Assembly (NCBI RefSeq): GCF_014529625.1 | Contig: NZ_CP076039.1 | Span: 682,001 to 746,000 of the forward strand | DNA length: 64,000 nucleotides | Origin: Candidatus Pelagisphaera phototrophica | GTDB taxonomy: Bacteria > Verrucomicrobiota > Verrucomicrobiia > Opitutales > Opitutaceae | Direction of reading: 5' to 3' | Shown here: positions 35,487-44,032 of the stretch, in pieces | How the letters are laid out: the number at the start of each line of letters is the position of its first letter | Position numbering within the stretch: the first letter of the stretch is position 1 | Translations under genes and position numbers: made by a program | The notes under the pieces: generated by a model | The model's input: only the letters and a program-made list of their open reading frames with translations | The model's database searches: none | Told to the model about the DNA's origin: nothing

Positions 35487-36548
35487 ATGATGATTGAACG
35501 AATTTTTTCCTTATTTGCAGGAGTTTTCCTATTCACGCCAGCTGCATTCAGTACCGGATCCGGTCCCGAGTGGACGGATGTCGCCGAAGCCGACAAAACG
35601 CTCATGGGAGATTATGTGGGTCAGTGGTCCAATGCTCCCGAAAAGAGTTATCAGGAAATCAATCCTGGTCTGTGTGCTCAGGTAATCAACATAGACGAGG
35701 GTAGATATCACCTCAAATTCACCCAGGACCACAATCTTCGCGCAGAGATCTACTACTCGGGTGAGGCGCGGCTCAGGGATGATGCAATCGTTTTGAAGGA
35801 TGGGGACTGGAATGTGCGGGTCACGAAATCGGGTCTAACAGGGAAGGGCTCGATTGGAGGTAAAGTAGCCGAGATTTCCTTGAAGCGGGTCCAACTGGGG
35901 TCTCCTACGATGGGTGCGAAACCTCCAAGGGGTTCTGTTGTCCTGTTCGATGGCAAAAACGCTGATGAGTGGGAGCACGAGGATGGCCGGGTGGTTACTT
36001 GGACGCTACTAGGAGATGGAGCGATGGAGATCAATCCGACGGCGGCTAACAAAGGAGCGAACCCACCTATTGGTGGAGGAATCCAGACCAAGCGGAAATT
36101 CAAGAATGTTCGATACCACATGGAATTCCGCTACCCAGTTGAACCTGGCAAGAGTGGTCAAGGTCGAGGAAACAGTGGATTATTTTTCCAAGGATATGAG
36201 GCCCAGATTCTGAATAGCTATGGCTTGGATGGACTCTGGAACGAGTTGGGAGCCCTTTACAAAATGTCTCCCCCAAAAGTGAATGCTGCTCGGCCGCCTA
36301 TGGAATGGCAGACTTACGATATCAGCTACGTAGCACCCAAATTTGAAAATGGTAAACTCAAAGAAAATGCCCGTATAACCGTGCGTCTCAACGGAATTGT
36401 GGTCCAGAAAAATGAGGAGCTTCGTCATCAAACGGCCCATCGGCAAGCTGATCGGACGTTACCCGCGCCAGACAAGGCGATGCCAATTTCACTGCAAGAT
36501 CACTCCAACCGTATCCAGTTTCGCAATATCTGGGTCAAGGAGCTTTAA
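35487..36548 (+). CDS. DUF1080 (3-keto-disaccharide hydrolase) domain protein
   Basis: 353 aa. Signal peptide at 1-23. Residues about 148-353 are the DUF1080 jelly roll (GSVVLFDGKNADEWEHEDG; DYHMEFRYP-like strand; GNSGLFFQGYEAQILNSYG; NGIVVQKNEEL; PISLQDHSNRIQFRNIWVKEL). The N-terminal 120 residues form a separate small beta domain. Family members bind or hydrolyse (keto)disaccharides outside the cytoplasm. Probably co-transcribed with the preceding sulfatase. Confidence 0.88.
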   Translation: MMIERIFSLFAGVFLFTPAAFSTGSGPEWTDVAEADKTLMGDYVGQWSNAPEKSYQEINPGLCAQVINIDEGRYHLKFTQDHNLRAEIYYSGEARLRDDAIVLKDGDWNVRVTKSGLTGKGSIGGKVAEISLKRVQLGSPTMGAKPPRGSVVLFDGKNADEWEHEDGRVVTWTLLGDGAMEINPTAANKGANPPIGGGIQTKRKFKNVRYHMEFRYPVEPGKSGQGRGNSGLFFQGYEAQILNSYGLDGLWNELGALYKMSPPKVNAARPPMEWQTYDISYVAPKFENGKLKENARITVRLNGIVVQKNEELRHQTAHRQADRTLPAPDKAMPISLQDHSNRIQFRNIWVKEL

Positions 36549-36737
36549 ATCTGGAGAATCAATCAAATCCGTGTGGCGGAGCGTGTCCAGCTTTCGCCTT
36601 GCCGGCCGCGCCCGGCACGCGCTCTCGCGACGGGGAACGTGGCACCTACCTTTGCGACCTGACAAAAGACAAATGCACTATTCGCAATTTCTTGCGGTCC
36701 GGTTTTGCCACATTATACTTTTGTCTTGCTTTAATCA
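36549..36737. other. Intergenic stretch with a GC-rich block
   Basis: No gene. Bases 36571-36650 are much richer in G+C than their surroundings and contain CTTGCCGGCCGCGCCCGGC and other nested palindromes. It looks like a dispersed intergenic repeat of the REP type, but no second copy is in this window. Confidence 0.4.
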
Positions 36738-36769
36738 ATCGCCAGCCGTTCTTGGCGATAGTTCTTTTT
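36738..36769 (+). terminator. Rho-independent terminator after the sulfatase-DUF1080 unit
   Basis: A perfect 7-bp stem ATCGCCA / TGGCGAT with an 8-nt loop, followed by AGTTCTTTTT. It separates the DUF1080 gene from the riboswitch-led operon. Confidence 0.7.
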
Positions 36770-36774
36770 ACTTT

Positions 36775-36875
36775 CAAGTCCGCAGATTTCAGGAAACGCC
36801 GTGTGAATCGGCGACAGTCGCGCTGAGGTATGGAGCCCATTTTGCTCTGAGTCCTATTGCTGGCTGCGGATAAGA
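36775..36875 (+). promoter_or_regulatory. Cobalamin riboswitch
   Basis: The order of conserved blocks fits the B12 aptamer: AGGAAACGCC, GTGTGAATCGGCGACAGTCG, CGCTGAGGTATGGAGC, then a GGAGC-GCTC stem and GAGTCCTATTGCTGGC. Some positions of the consensus CCACTGT box differ, so it may be a variant class. All genes downstream fit vitamin B12 uptake. The CGTCTCA / TGAGACG hairpin at 36982-37001, between aptamer and start codon, may be part of the expression platform. Confidence 0.68.
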
Positions 36876-36981
36876 TACCGATTGAATCGAAATTCGATTC
36901 GTCAGACGCTTGTCGCGTAAACAAGTGGTATGGAATGATTCGTCGATGCTTATCGTTAGTCGAATTCATCGCGTTCCTAAC

Positions 36982-37001
36982 CGTCTCAGTAATTTGAGAC
37001 G
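36982..37001 (+). promoter_or_regulatory. Leader hairpin, possible riboswitch expression platform
   Basis: A perfect 7-bp stem CGTCTCA / TGAGACG with a 6-nt loop, in the leader of the B12 operon. No T-tract follows, so if it acts it would affect translation or RNA folding rather than be a simple terminator. Confidence 0.35.
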
Positions 37002-37072
37002 AGTAGATCAACGCGTAGCCGTGGGTTGTCCTTATCTTAATCTTCGCGACAGAAATTTAGATACGGAAAAAT

Positions 37073-38926
37073 ATGACAACTCAAAATAGACTTAGAAAAC
37101 AAATCTTCGCGATCAAAGCATACCTTTTGGGCTTAACTGTGGTTGTTCTGACTTCAACAAAGGCGGGGGAGCGTTACGAGCTTGGTCCTTACATTGTCGG
37201 TGCGACTCGAACCGAGCGTGATGCGAGCACCTTGGGAATTAGTGCAGACGTCTTGTTAGGGAGTGAGGTTGATCGTAAGATGTACCGTGATTTGCGGCAC
37301 GTTTTGTTCGACATGAAAGGGGTTTATTCGCAAAGCGATGAGGCAATGGGCTCGACAGCGGAAGTTATGATTCGAGGGAATTCGGGCTCGCGGGTACTGA
37401 CAATGGTTGACGGGGCAAAAACCAACACCTCCATTTTTTCCAATGGCCGCTTCATTACTGGGGCCAGTGGCTTTAATTTGGGGCGGGTGGAAGTTGTTCG
37501 AGGAGCCCAAAGCACGCTCTATGGATCCAGTGCGATCGGTGGAGTAATCCTGCTAGAGACGAGGCAAGGTCGAGGAACGCCGCGCTACACCTTTACGAAT
37601 GAGCTGGGTTCCTATAACAGCTTTCTGACTGCCTTTCAGGGACAGGGTGAGGCAGGAGAACTTGATTTTTCTTTTCATGCGGCCAGTCAAGAAAGTGACA
37701 ACGAGCTCAGTGACAATGAAGGCAAGATGAAGAGCTATTCTTTCCGATTGGACTACGACTTGTCTGAAAATACCACGGTTGGCATTTCGTCGCGGGGCGA
37801 GTTTACGGATTACAGTAATCCAGTGGGCGATCTGACACCTCCTCCTTCAACACGTGTGCAAAGTGATACGATAGCGGTAAGCGCTTATGTAAAAACAAGT
37901 CGTGAAAATTGGACTCAGAAGTTTACTGCCTCTATGCTGGACGAGTATTATCGGCAAACAGGCTTCATCTACATTGGAGATGCAGCAAACTGGTCTCTCG
38001 ATTGGCAGAATACTGTTGATGTATCCGATTCATTAAGACTGGTAGCAGGGTCAACTTGGGAGCGCCAGGAAGGAAACGATAATTCGTTTCCAGAAAGCGA
38101 GAGCGATAACTGGGCGCTCTTTGCCCAAGCAGAGATCGAAGCGGGCGAAGGGGTTAACCTCGTTTTGGGAGCTCGACACGATGATTATGATATCGCGGGA
38201 TCGAAGACAACTTGGCGAGCGAATGGAGCCTGGGAACTTCCCACCAAAACGAAACTTCGGGCGGCTATTGGCACCGCATTTAGAGCACCCAATTTCTTTC
38301 GCCTCTTTTCCACTTCGAGTTTCGCTCTGGGTAATCCGAATTTGAAACCCGAAGAGAGTAAAAGCTGGGAAGTCGGCTTCGACCAATATTACAAAAATGG
38401 AGCAATTCAACTAGGCGCTACCGTTTTTCAGAACGATATTGAGGATCTTGTAGTGTACGTGCCTACTACAGGTTTTGATGGAACCTACGCTAATCGGGAC
38501 AGTGCCGAGAATTACGGATTGGAAGCCTATGTGAGCTATCAGTTGAAAGAGAATTGGTCGGCAAATTTGGCATACACCTGGACGGAATCGAGCGCGACCG
38601 ACCTAAGTTTCAATACTACGTCGCGCTTGCCCGGGGTTCCTCGGCATCAGATTAGTTTGAACAATGAATTTCGTTTTGACGAAAAGTGGCTAGTTGGGTC
38701 GGGTGTGAATTACGTAATTGGTCGCGAGAGCTTTGGAAGTGTAGATATTGATAATTATCTTCTAGTGAGAGGTTATTCTCGATATAGATTCAGCGATGCT
38801 GTTTCTCTGACTGCCCGTGTCGAAAACGCATTGAGCGAAGACTACACGGTCAGCTTTTCGAGTTTTTCTGGACGCGTGCCGGCGAGGGGGTTCGCCGCAT
38901 TTGCTGGAGTTGAGTGGCGGTTCTAA
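37073..38926 (+). CDS. btuB: TonB-dependent outer-membrane receptor, BtuB-like
   Basis: 617 aa, the size of BtuB. Signal sequence to about residue 34. The plug domain begins with YIVGATRTERDASTLG, a divergent TonB-box region, and contains VMIRGNSGSRVLTMVDGAK and VEVVRGAQSTLYGSSAIGGVI. The barrel covers the rest (FRAPNFFRLFSTSSFALGNPNLKPEESKSWE is the standard late-barrel block) and ends EWRF with terminal Phe. Imports cobalamin or a related ligand with TonB energy. It is the first gene after the riboswitch and leads the ABC transporter genes. Confidence 0.85.
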   Translation: MTTQNRLRKQIFAIKAYLLGLTVVVLTSTKAGERYELGPYIVGATRTERDASTLGISADVLLGSEVDRKMYRDLRHVLFDMKGVYSQSDEAMGSTAEVMIRGNSGSRVLTMVDGAKTNTSIFSNGRFITGASGFNLGRVEVVRGAQSTLYGSSAIGGVILLETRQGRGTPRYTFTNELGSYNSFLTAFQGQGEAGELDFSFHAASQESDNELSDNEGKMKSYSFRLDYDLSENTTVGISSRGEFTDYSNPVGDLTPPPSTRVQSDTIAVSAYVKTSRENWTQKFTASMLDEYYRQTGFIYIGDAANWSLDWQNTVDVSDSLRLVAGSTWERQEGNDNSFPESESDNWALFAQAEIEAGEGVNLVLGARHDDYDIAGSKTTWRANGAWELPTKTKLRAAIGTAFRAPNFFRLFSTSSFALGNPNLKPEESKSWEVGFDQYYKNGAIQLGATVFQNDIEDLVVYVPTTGFDGTYANRDSAENYGLEAYVSYQLKENWSANLAYTWTESSATDLSFNTTSRLPGVPRHQISLNNEFRFDEKWLVGSGVNYVIGRESFGSVDIDNYLLVRGYSRYRFSDAVSLTARVENALSEDYTVSFSSFSGRVPARGFAAFAGVEWRF

Positions 38927-38994
38927 ATAGGTGAAAGACTGAAGTACACGTGTGCAAGCGCTCGCATTTTTCTACAATTCCTAAATGGGTCTGT

Positions 38995-40146
38995 ATGGGC
39001 AAAGGGGGGGATTGCTTTAGGCAGTGCAGCACGCATTTGGAAATCGCTCTTTGGATCGCATTGACCTGTGTTTTGGGAAGTTCCCCCGTGTTAGGGAAGC
39101 CGGTAGAGCTTACGTATGCCAAGAACTTCAGCGTCGAGTATTTTGAAACACACAAGATCGTGACGGTTAGAAATATGTGGCGTGGTTCAGCGAACTTAAC
39201 GTTTAACTATGCGTTAGTTCCTCGGACAACAGCGGTCCCAGATTTACCGTTAGGAATGCGTATCATCCGGACGCCGGTTCAGAGAATGTCGATTCTAGAG
39301 ACGGTATATCTAGGGCATATTAAGTCTCTAGATCTGTACGACGAACTGGTTGGGCTCGCTAACGTCAGCTTAGCCCACGACCCAATGGCTCTGGAACAAG
39401 TAAAAAGTGGGTACACCAATAAAATTCAAGAGGGTAGTTCGCTGAATATAGAGACGTTGCTTATGCTTAAATCAGATCTGGTGCTTACCAGTGCCATGGG
39501 AAATCCACAATTTGATGCTCATCCACAATTGGAAAGGGCGAAGCAGCCGGTCGTGATTACAGCAGGGTACATGGAAGAGCATCCACTGGGTCGCTCGGAG
39601 TGGCTGAAGTTTACGGCAGTTTTTTTCGACAAAGAAGAGGAGGCATCAAGAATCTTTGACAAAATAGCTAAGCGCTACAACGAGTTGAGTCACATTGCGT
39701 CGAGTGCGGGATCGCGCCCAACGGTCCTTGCGAACGCTCCCTATGGGGGAACGTGGCATGTTCCCGGTGGTCGGAGTTACACAGCTCGCACAATTGAGGA
39801 TGCAGGAGGAGACTATCTGTTCTCCGACGATTCCTCGATTGGCGGTCTACCGAAGGACTTTGAAAGCGTCTACCATAGGGCAGCAGAGGTTGATTTCTGG
39901 CTTCATCCTGGAGTGCATCGTGATTTAGAGGGGCTTAGGAGCCAGGATAGCCGGTTTGCTCGATTTAGAGCGTTTGAAATCGGCAGTGTATACAACAATA
40001 CGTTACGATCTAATGGAATTGGGGGCAACGACATTTGGGAACGCGGCGTACTCCATCCGGAGTGGGTCCTAGAGGACCTAATAGCGATTTTCCACCCCGA
40101 ATTAATTCCGAACCACTCGTTCCGTTTCTACGAGAAGCTCAATTAG
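38995..40146 (+). CDS. btuF: Periplasmic B12-type ABC transporter substrate-binding protein
   Basis: 383 aa from ATG 38995; an earlier ATG at 38950 is possible. A signal peptide (IALWIALTCVLGSSPVLG) is followed by a type III binding-protein fold joined by a long helix: NIETLLMLKSDLVLTSAM, AGYMEEHPLGRSEWLKF, then the second lobe with VPGGRSYTARTIEDAGGDYLF. BtuF/FepB-like proteins carry cobalamin or metal chelates to the inner-membrane permease. The position after btuB and before btuC, under the riboswitch, favours cobalamin. Confidence 0.82.
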   Translation: MGKGGDCFRQCSTHLEIALWIALTCVLGSSPVLGKPVELTYAKNFSVEYFETHKIVTVRNMWRGSANLTFNYALVPRTTAVPDLPLGMRIIRTPVQRMSILETVYLGHIKSLDLYDELVGLANVSLAHDPMALEQVKSGYTNKIQEGSSLNIETLLMLKSDLVLTSAMGNPQFDAHPQLERAKQPVVITAGYMEEHPLGRSEWLKFTAVFFDKEEEASRIFDKIAKRYNELSHIASSAGSRPTVLANAPYGGTWHVPGGRSYTARTIEDAGGDYLFSDDSSIGGLPKDFESVYHRAAEVDFWLHPGVHRDLEGLRSQDSRFARFRAFEIGSVYNNTLRSNGIGGNDIWERGVLHPEWVLEDLIAIFHPELIPNHSFRFYEKLN

Positions 40147-40170
40147 TAAAACTATGAGGAACCAGAGTTA

Positions 40171-41241
40171 ATGCTTAGTGCAAATTGGATGGGGAGGTTT
40201 CGAATGAGTCGGACTTCCGGTTTGCTCATCGCTCTGATGTTCTTGAATCTGGTCGCTCTCGCTCTGAACATTGGTCTTGGTTCGGTACCCATTTCGATTT
40301 CAGACATTTTGGGATCTCTATTTGGAAGCGAGAAAGTTGATAACGTATTGTCTGGGATCGTACTTGAGTTTCGTTTGCCGCGGGGACTAACCGCGATGCT
40401 TGCGGGAGCGGCTTTGTCCGTTTCAGGACTAATGATGCAGACAGTATTCCGAAATCCACTCGCGGATCCATTTGTACTTGGGGTAAATGGGGGAGCTAGT
40501 TTGGGGGTCGCGATCGCACTGCTGGTATTGGCTCCTTCAGGAATAGCTTTGACTCAGAATTTGAAATTGTCGGGCCATATTCTTGTGGTGGTAGCGGCCT
40601 CAGTAGGAGCGGGAACGGTTTTGATGCTTCTCCTCGCGTTCGCGAGAAGGGTAGATGTAATGTCATTGCTGATACTTGGGCTGATGATAAGTTACGGAGT
40701 GGGAGCGATCGTGAGCATACTCATCTTCTACAGCATGGCCGATCGGTTGCAGTCCTTTTTCAATTGGTCTTTTGGAAATTTCAGCAGTGTTACTTGGTCG
40801 CATTTTCTAGTTTTTGCTCCGTCGGTGGTGATTGGTTTGGTGGCAGTTGCTCCGCAGTTTAAGTCCCTAGATGCGTTTCTCTTAGGTGAGCGATACGCAT
40901 CGAGTATGGGTGTGAATGTCAGGCGATCGAGGATACTGGTCTTGGCAAGCGCATCGCTCTTGGCGGGAGTGGTTACGGGATTCTGTGGGCCGATTGGCTT
41001 TGTGGGAATCGCTGCCCCGCATTTTTGCAGACTTCTCTTCAAGACTCCATCCCATCGCATTCTTGTTCCATCTGCGATCTTGTTTGGAAGCCTCATTGCC
41101 CTCATTGCGGATCTCATTGCCAAGGCTCCAGGAGTTGAGGCGACCTTGCCTCTAAACGCAGTGACCGCTTTGATCGGTGCTCCGGTTGTCATTGCTGCTT
41201 TGCTAAAACAGCGAAACCTGAGGAGGGTGTTTGGTGGATGA
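40171..41241 (+). CDS. btuC: FecCD-family ABC permease (BtuC-like)
   Basis: 356 aa with about 10 membrane helices. FecCD landmarks: [46 protein letters not shown], and [21 protein letters not shown] with the coupling helix. The inner-membrane channel for cobalamin-type ligands. Its stop overlaps the ATG of the ATPase gene as ATGA. Confidence 0.9.
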   Translation: MLSANWMGRFRMSRTSGLLIALMFLNLVALALNIGLGSVPISISDILGSLFGSEKVDNVLSGIVLEFRLPRGLTAMLAGAALSVSGLMMQTVFRNPLADPFVLGVNGGASLGVAIALLVLAPSGIALTQNLKLSGHILVVVAASVGAGTVLMLLLAFARRVDVMSLLILGLMISYGVGAIVSILIFYSMADRLQSFFNWSFGNFSSVTWSHFLVFAPSVVIGLVAVAPQFKSLDAFLLGERYASSMGVNVRRSRILVLASASLLAGVVTGFCGPIGFVGIAAPHFCRLLFKTPSHRILVPSAILFGSLIALIADLIAKAPGVEATLPLNAVTALIGAPVVIAALLKQRNLRRVFGG

Positions 41242-42257
41242 CTGAGGAGCGATACGTTTTAGAGACCTCGGGATTGTCCATTGGCTATTTTCGAGGAAAA
41301 AATGGGCATTCGCTCGTTGCCGAAGATCTTAATCTCAAGCTTCGGTTCGGAGAGCTTGTATGTCTGTTGGGGCCCAATGGTGCGGGCAAGTCTACGTTGA
41401 TTCGCACTCTTGCTGGACTGGACAAGCCTCTTGCGGGAAGGATTTTCATGGAGGGGGCTGATGCCAGCACTACAGTATCAAGAGAAAGGGCCCGATTCGT
41501 AAGCGTTGTATTGACGGATCAAGCACCGAGCGGTATGTTTACTGCCTATAGCATCGTTGCTTTGGGACGGCATCCGCATACTCGGTGGACGGGAACCTTG
41601 AGCGAACATGATCGGTCCCGTATCGAATGGGCCTTGCGGGTTGTCGATGCGGAATCTTTGTCAGAGAGGCAAGTCGGCGAATTGAGTGATGGCGAGCGCC
41701 AAAAGGTGATGATCGCACGAGCGCTGGCGCAGGACGCTAAAGTCCTTTTTCTTGATGAGCCAACGGCTTTCGTGGATCTTCCGAGAAGGGTTGAGATAAT
41801 GAGGATACTTAGGGATCTAGCCCACGAGGAAGGACTCGCGGTCATACTTTCGTCTCATGACTTAGATTTGTCGATACGTTGTGCGGACGAACTTTGGCTA
41901 ATGAATCCAGAGGGAATTGTGGTGCAAGGGTATCCAGAAGACCTAGCACTGAGGAGGCAAATCGCTCAAACGTTCCAAAGCGATGAAGTTGAATGGGATT
42001 CTGATGAAGGTTGCTTTCGACTCCACCGGAAACCTAAACGGTTGGCCTCCATGGAAGGGGAGGGGAGTGTCGCTCTCTGGACTCGTCGTGCTTTGGCTCG
42101 CAAGGGCTATGAATTAGGAAGGGTCGAAGACGCAGAACTAAAGGTGATTATTACCCATTTGAATGGGCATCCCATTTGGAGGGCGAGGATTTCAGACACT
42201 TGGAGGTCTTTTGATTCCCTGCAGTCTATGTTTCGCTGGGTTGAATCGATCTCCTAG
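41238..42257 (+). CDS. btuD: ABC transporter ATPase with C-terminal extension (BtuD/FecE-like)
   Basis: 339 aa; usual relatives are about 255. Walker [10 protein letters not shown] near residue 47, ABC signature LSDGERQKV near 150, Walker [15 protein letters not shown] and the switch His in SSHDLDL. After about residue 245 an extra domain of 95 residues ([46 protein letters not shown]) follows, which I cannot name. Drives import through the permease encoded just upstream. Overlaps that gene by 4 bases. Confidence 0.87.
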   Translation: MTEERYVLETSGLSIGYFRGKNGHSLVAEDLNLKLRFGELVCLLGPNGAGKSTLIRTLAGLDKPLAGRIFMEGADASTTVSRERARFVSVVLTDQAPSGMFTAYSIVALGRHPHTRWTGTLSEHDRSRIEWALRVVDAESLSERQVGELSDGERQKVMIARALAQDAKVLFLDEPTAFVDLPRRVEIMRILRDLAHEEGLAVILSSHDLDLSIRCADELWLMNPEGIVVQGYPEDLALRRQIAQTFQSDEVEWDSDEGCFRLHRKPKRLASMEGEGSVALWTRRALARKGYELGRVEDAELKVIITHLNGHPIWRARISDTWRSFDSLQSMFRWVESIS

Positions 42258-42300
42258 TTAAGGTTTGCGTGGCTTTGAGCAAGTCCTGGGGTTGAGTATC

Positions 42301-42447
42301 ATGAATGGAAATATTTCTACGAGGCAAGGAGACACGGGCAGGACCGGAATTGTAGGGCGAGAGCGAGTGGACAAGGATGATGCCCGAATCGAATGCCTGG
42401 GCGAAATGGACGAAGCAAATGGCTCGCTAGGGCTATTGAGATCAAAA
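42301..42447 (+). pseudogene. Truncated PduO-type cob(I)alamin adenosyltransferase
   Basis: Codons from ATG 42301 give ISTRQGDTGRTGIVG, RVDKDDARIECLGEMDEANGSLGLLRSKL, the N-terminal third of PduO-type ATP:cob(I)alamin adenosyltransferase (ATP loop and subunit-interface helix). Homology stops at the edge of the hairpin at 42448-42470; the same frame continues to 42690 as unrelated sequence that is antisense to an EF-hand gene. Intact enzymes are about 180-190 residues. It ends the B12 operon 43 bases after the ATPase gene, the expected place for a B12 activation gene. Confidence 0.8.
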
Positions 42448-42470
42448 CTGGGAGCGATAGTTGCTCCCAG
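42448..42470 (-). terminator. Rho-independent terminator of the EF-hand gene
   Basis: A perfect 8-bp stem CTGGGAGC / GCTCCCAG with a 7-nt loop. Read on the minus strand it is followed by TTTTGAT. It lies 26 bases after the original (pre-frameshift) stop of the EF-hand gene, and exactly where the pduO homology ends. Confidence 0.75.
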
Positions 42471-42496
42471 CCTAAGTTCCCCTGGTTCAAAATATC

Positions 42497-42942
42497 TTAT
42501 GACTCGCGGGCGAAACCGGAGCGGAATCCGAGGTTCAACTGGCGCAAGTCGCGAGTGGATGCCAACAGCTCGTTCGCCTCGAGGATTTGATTCGCATTTG
42601 CGTCGTGGCCTTTCAGCAAAACGCAGCGGCGTCTTCGGGCATCGCCGACAAGGTAACGAATCCGTTATCGGCCTTCTCTGTGGCGATTAGACCTTCAGCT
42701 ACCATCGACTCGCGGTGTTCGCGAATCGACTGATTACGCTTGGCGTAGAGGTCTTCGATCGACTCGGCGAGCTCGGTGTTGTTGAGAGCACCGTCGTGAT
42801 CCTCGTCGTGTCCTCCGATCATCATGGCGACGATAGCTTCTGGATTATGTCGCACCTTGCTGGGCTTCGTTACATCGGCGAAGGAAGCATTGGTGGCGAT
42901 GAAGGTTACGATTGCGGCGATTGTTATATGCTTGGTGTTCAT
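42497..42942 (-). pseudogene. Secreted EF-hand protein gene with a frameshift
   Basis: ATG 42942 is preceded by AGGAG. Signal peptide to about residue 21 (ending ATNASFAD), then a first calcium loop DEDHDGALNNTE. The present frame stops at 42613 after EDAAAFC. One missing base around 42616-42626 would continue the protein as VLLKGHDANANQILEANELL, a second EF-hand loop, and stop at 42497-42499. The terminator lies just beyond that point, so the longer frame is the ancestral one. Putative calcium-binding exported protein, now lacking its second loop. Confidence 0.75.
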
Positions 42943-43240
42943 TTTACTTATTCTCCTGTTGTTAATTGTTTTATTTTCCAAGGGACCGAAGAAGTGTTCT
43001 TCGTCTTGTATGTTCCTAGTAAACCACGGGAAAATTACAGAAGGGGCTCGAGAGGATTACGGGTTTGTGATTTTTGAAAACTTGGATGTGAATTGAGTTA
43101 AAAAATATTTAAGTCATTATAAAACAACATATTAAGGTCCATAAGGCTTTGCAGAATTTTTTTGGTAGAAATTGGAAATTCGTACCATTTCAACTCAGCC
43201 AAGCGTTTTTGTTGGTGAATTTGAGGCCTCGGAATGCAAA
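42943..43240. other. Intergenic stretch without a gene
   Basis: About 300 bases upstream of the EF-hand gene, A/T-rich in the right half (several A/T tracts around 43098-43135). It must hold the EF-hand promoter on the minus strand. I see no other feature. Confidence 0.4.
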
Positions 43241-43267
43241 AAAGCCGAACCACTACGGTTCGGCTTT
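43241..43267 (-). terminator. Strong (bidirectional) Rho-independent terminator
   Basis: A perfect 11-bp stem AAAGCCGAACC / GGTTCGGCTTT with a 5-nt loop. On the minus strand the T-tract is TTTTTT(GC). It lies about 50 bases after the stop of the Gly-rich Spy-like gene. Confidence 0.88.
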
Positions 43268-43317
43268 CCAAATTGTAATTATACTACAGTCAGGTATGGA
43301 GGGTGGCGATCTAAGGT

Positions 43318-43830
43318 CTAGCGACGCGGTCCTTGTGGCTGGCCTCCTCCTTGCCCGCCTGCGGCTCTTCGTTCCCGGGCTCTTGCTCTCTGCTCGGCGA
43401 TTCGTTTTCCGATCGCCCCCACCTGTTTAATTTGCTCGGGAGAAAGGAAAGCGACGAGGGCTTCCTCGTAGGCCTTTCCGTTGGCGACCTTGAGCCCATC
43501 CAGCTCTGTCTTGTCAGCTTTGATCTTCTCGATTATCGCAGGGTCCAGATTGGTCTGGCCGACGTATTTCTTATTCTTGTTTTGAAAGGTTCGGACTTTG
43601 CTCGCCCATTTCTCAACGCGGCGTGTGTTAGCCGTAAAGGCCTTCTTGAAGGCGGCCTTGTTTTTGCCTTCAAGCTTCAATTGGTTGATATAGGGTGCAG
43701 TGGGGTCCTGTGGGCCTCTTCCACCGCCGCCGCCCCCTCCTCTTTGTTGCGCGAGCGACGTGGCGTTCAAAAGGGTGATGATTGAGAGTGAGAGAAGTGA
43801 GAACAGCTCAATTCTAATGCTTGGGTTCAT
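43318..43830 (-). CDS. Exported Gly/Arg-rich Spy/CpxP-like protein
   Basis: 170 aa. Signal peptide at 1-27 (ending TSLAQQ), then a poly-Gly linker (RGGGGGGGRG), a helical core of about 100 residues rich in Lys and Ala (AAFKKAFTANTRRVEKWASKVRTF; EEALVAFLSPEQIKQVGAIGKRI), and a Gly/Gln/Pro/Arg tail. The FLSPEQIKQ block recalls the LTxxQ motifs of Spy/CpxP periplasmic chaperones. Function uncertain. Monocistronic with its own strong terminator. Confidence 0.65.
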   Translation of the reverse strand: MNPSIRIELFSLLSLSIITLLNATSLAQQRGGGGGGGRGPQDPTAPYINQLKLEGKNKAAFKKAFTANTRRVEKWASKVRTFQNKNKKYVGQTNLDPAIIEKIKADKTELDGLKVANGKAYEEALVAFLSPEQIKQVGAIGKRIAEQRARARERRAAGGQGGGQPQGPRR

Positions 43831-44032
43831 AGGGTATTGGGATTGTGGGATAAATGTTGTCCTGACCGATAACCGATCCGTGCAGGGGAGATTTTCAAGA
43901 TTGAAGCTATTTTAGCAAGCTCGAATATTGGGCGGCGTTTGGTGGGAATACGAAGGTGGTTTTTGGATTTGCGGTGGACATACGCGGTGAGGATACTGAA
44001 AGTTCCCAGTTTCTCTCTAATCTCCTCCAACT

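Noticed and set aside
42448-42690. Continuation of the pduO frame as a 141-aa protein
   Set aside because: Beyond 42447 the sequence is antisense to the EF-hand gene and its terminator, and no longer resembles the adenosyltransferase.
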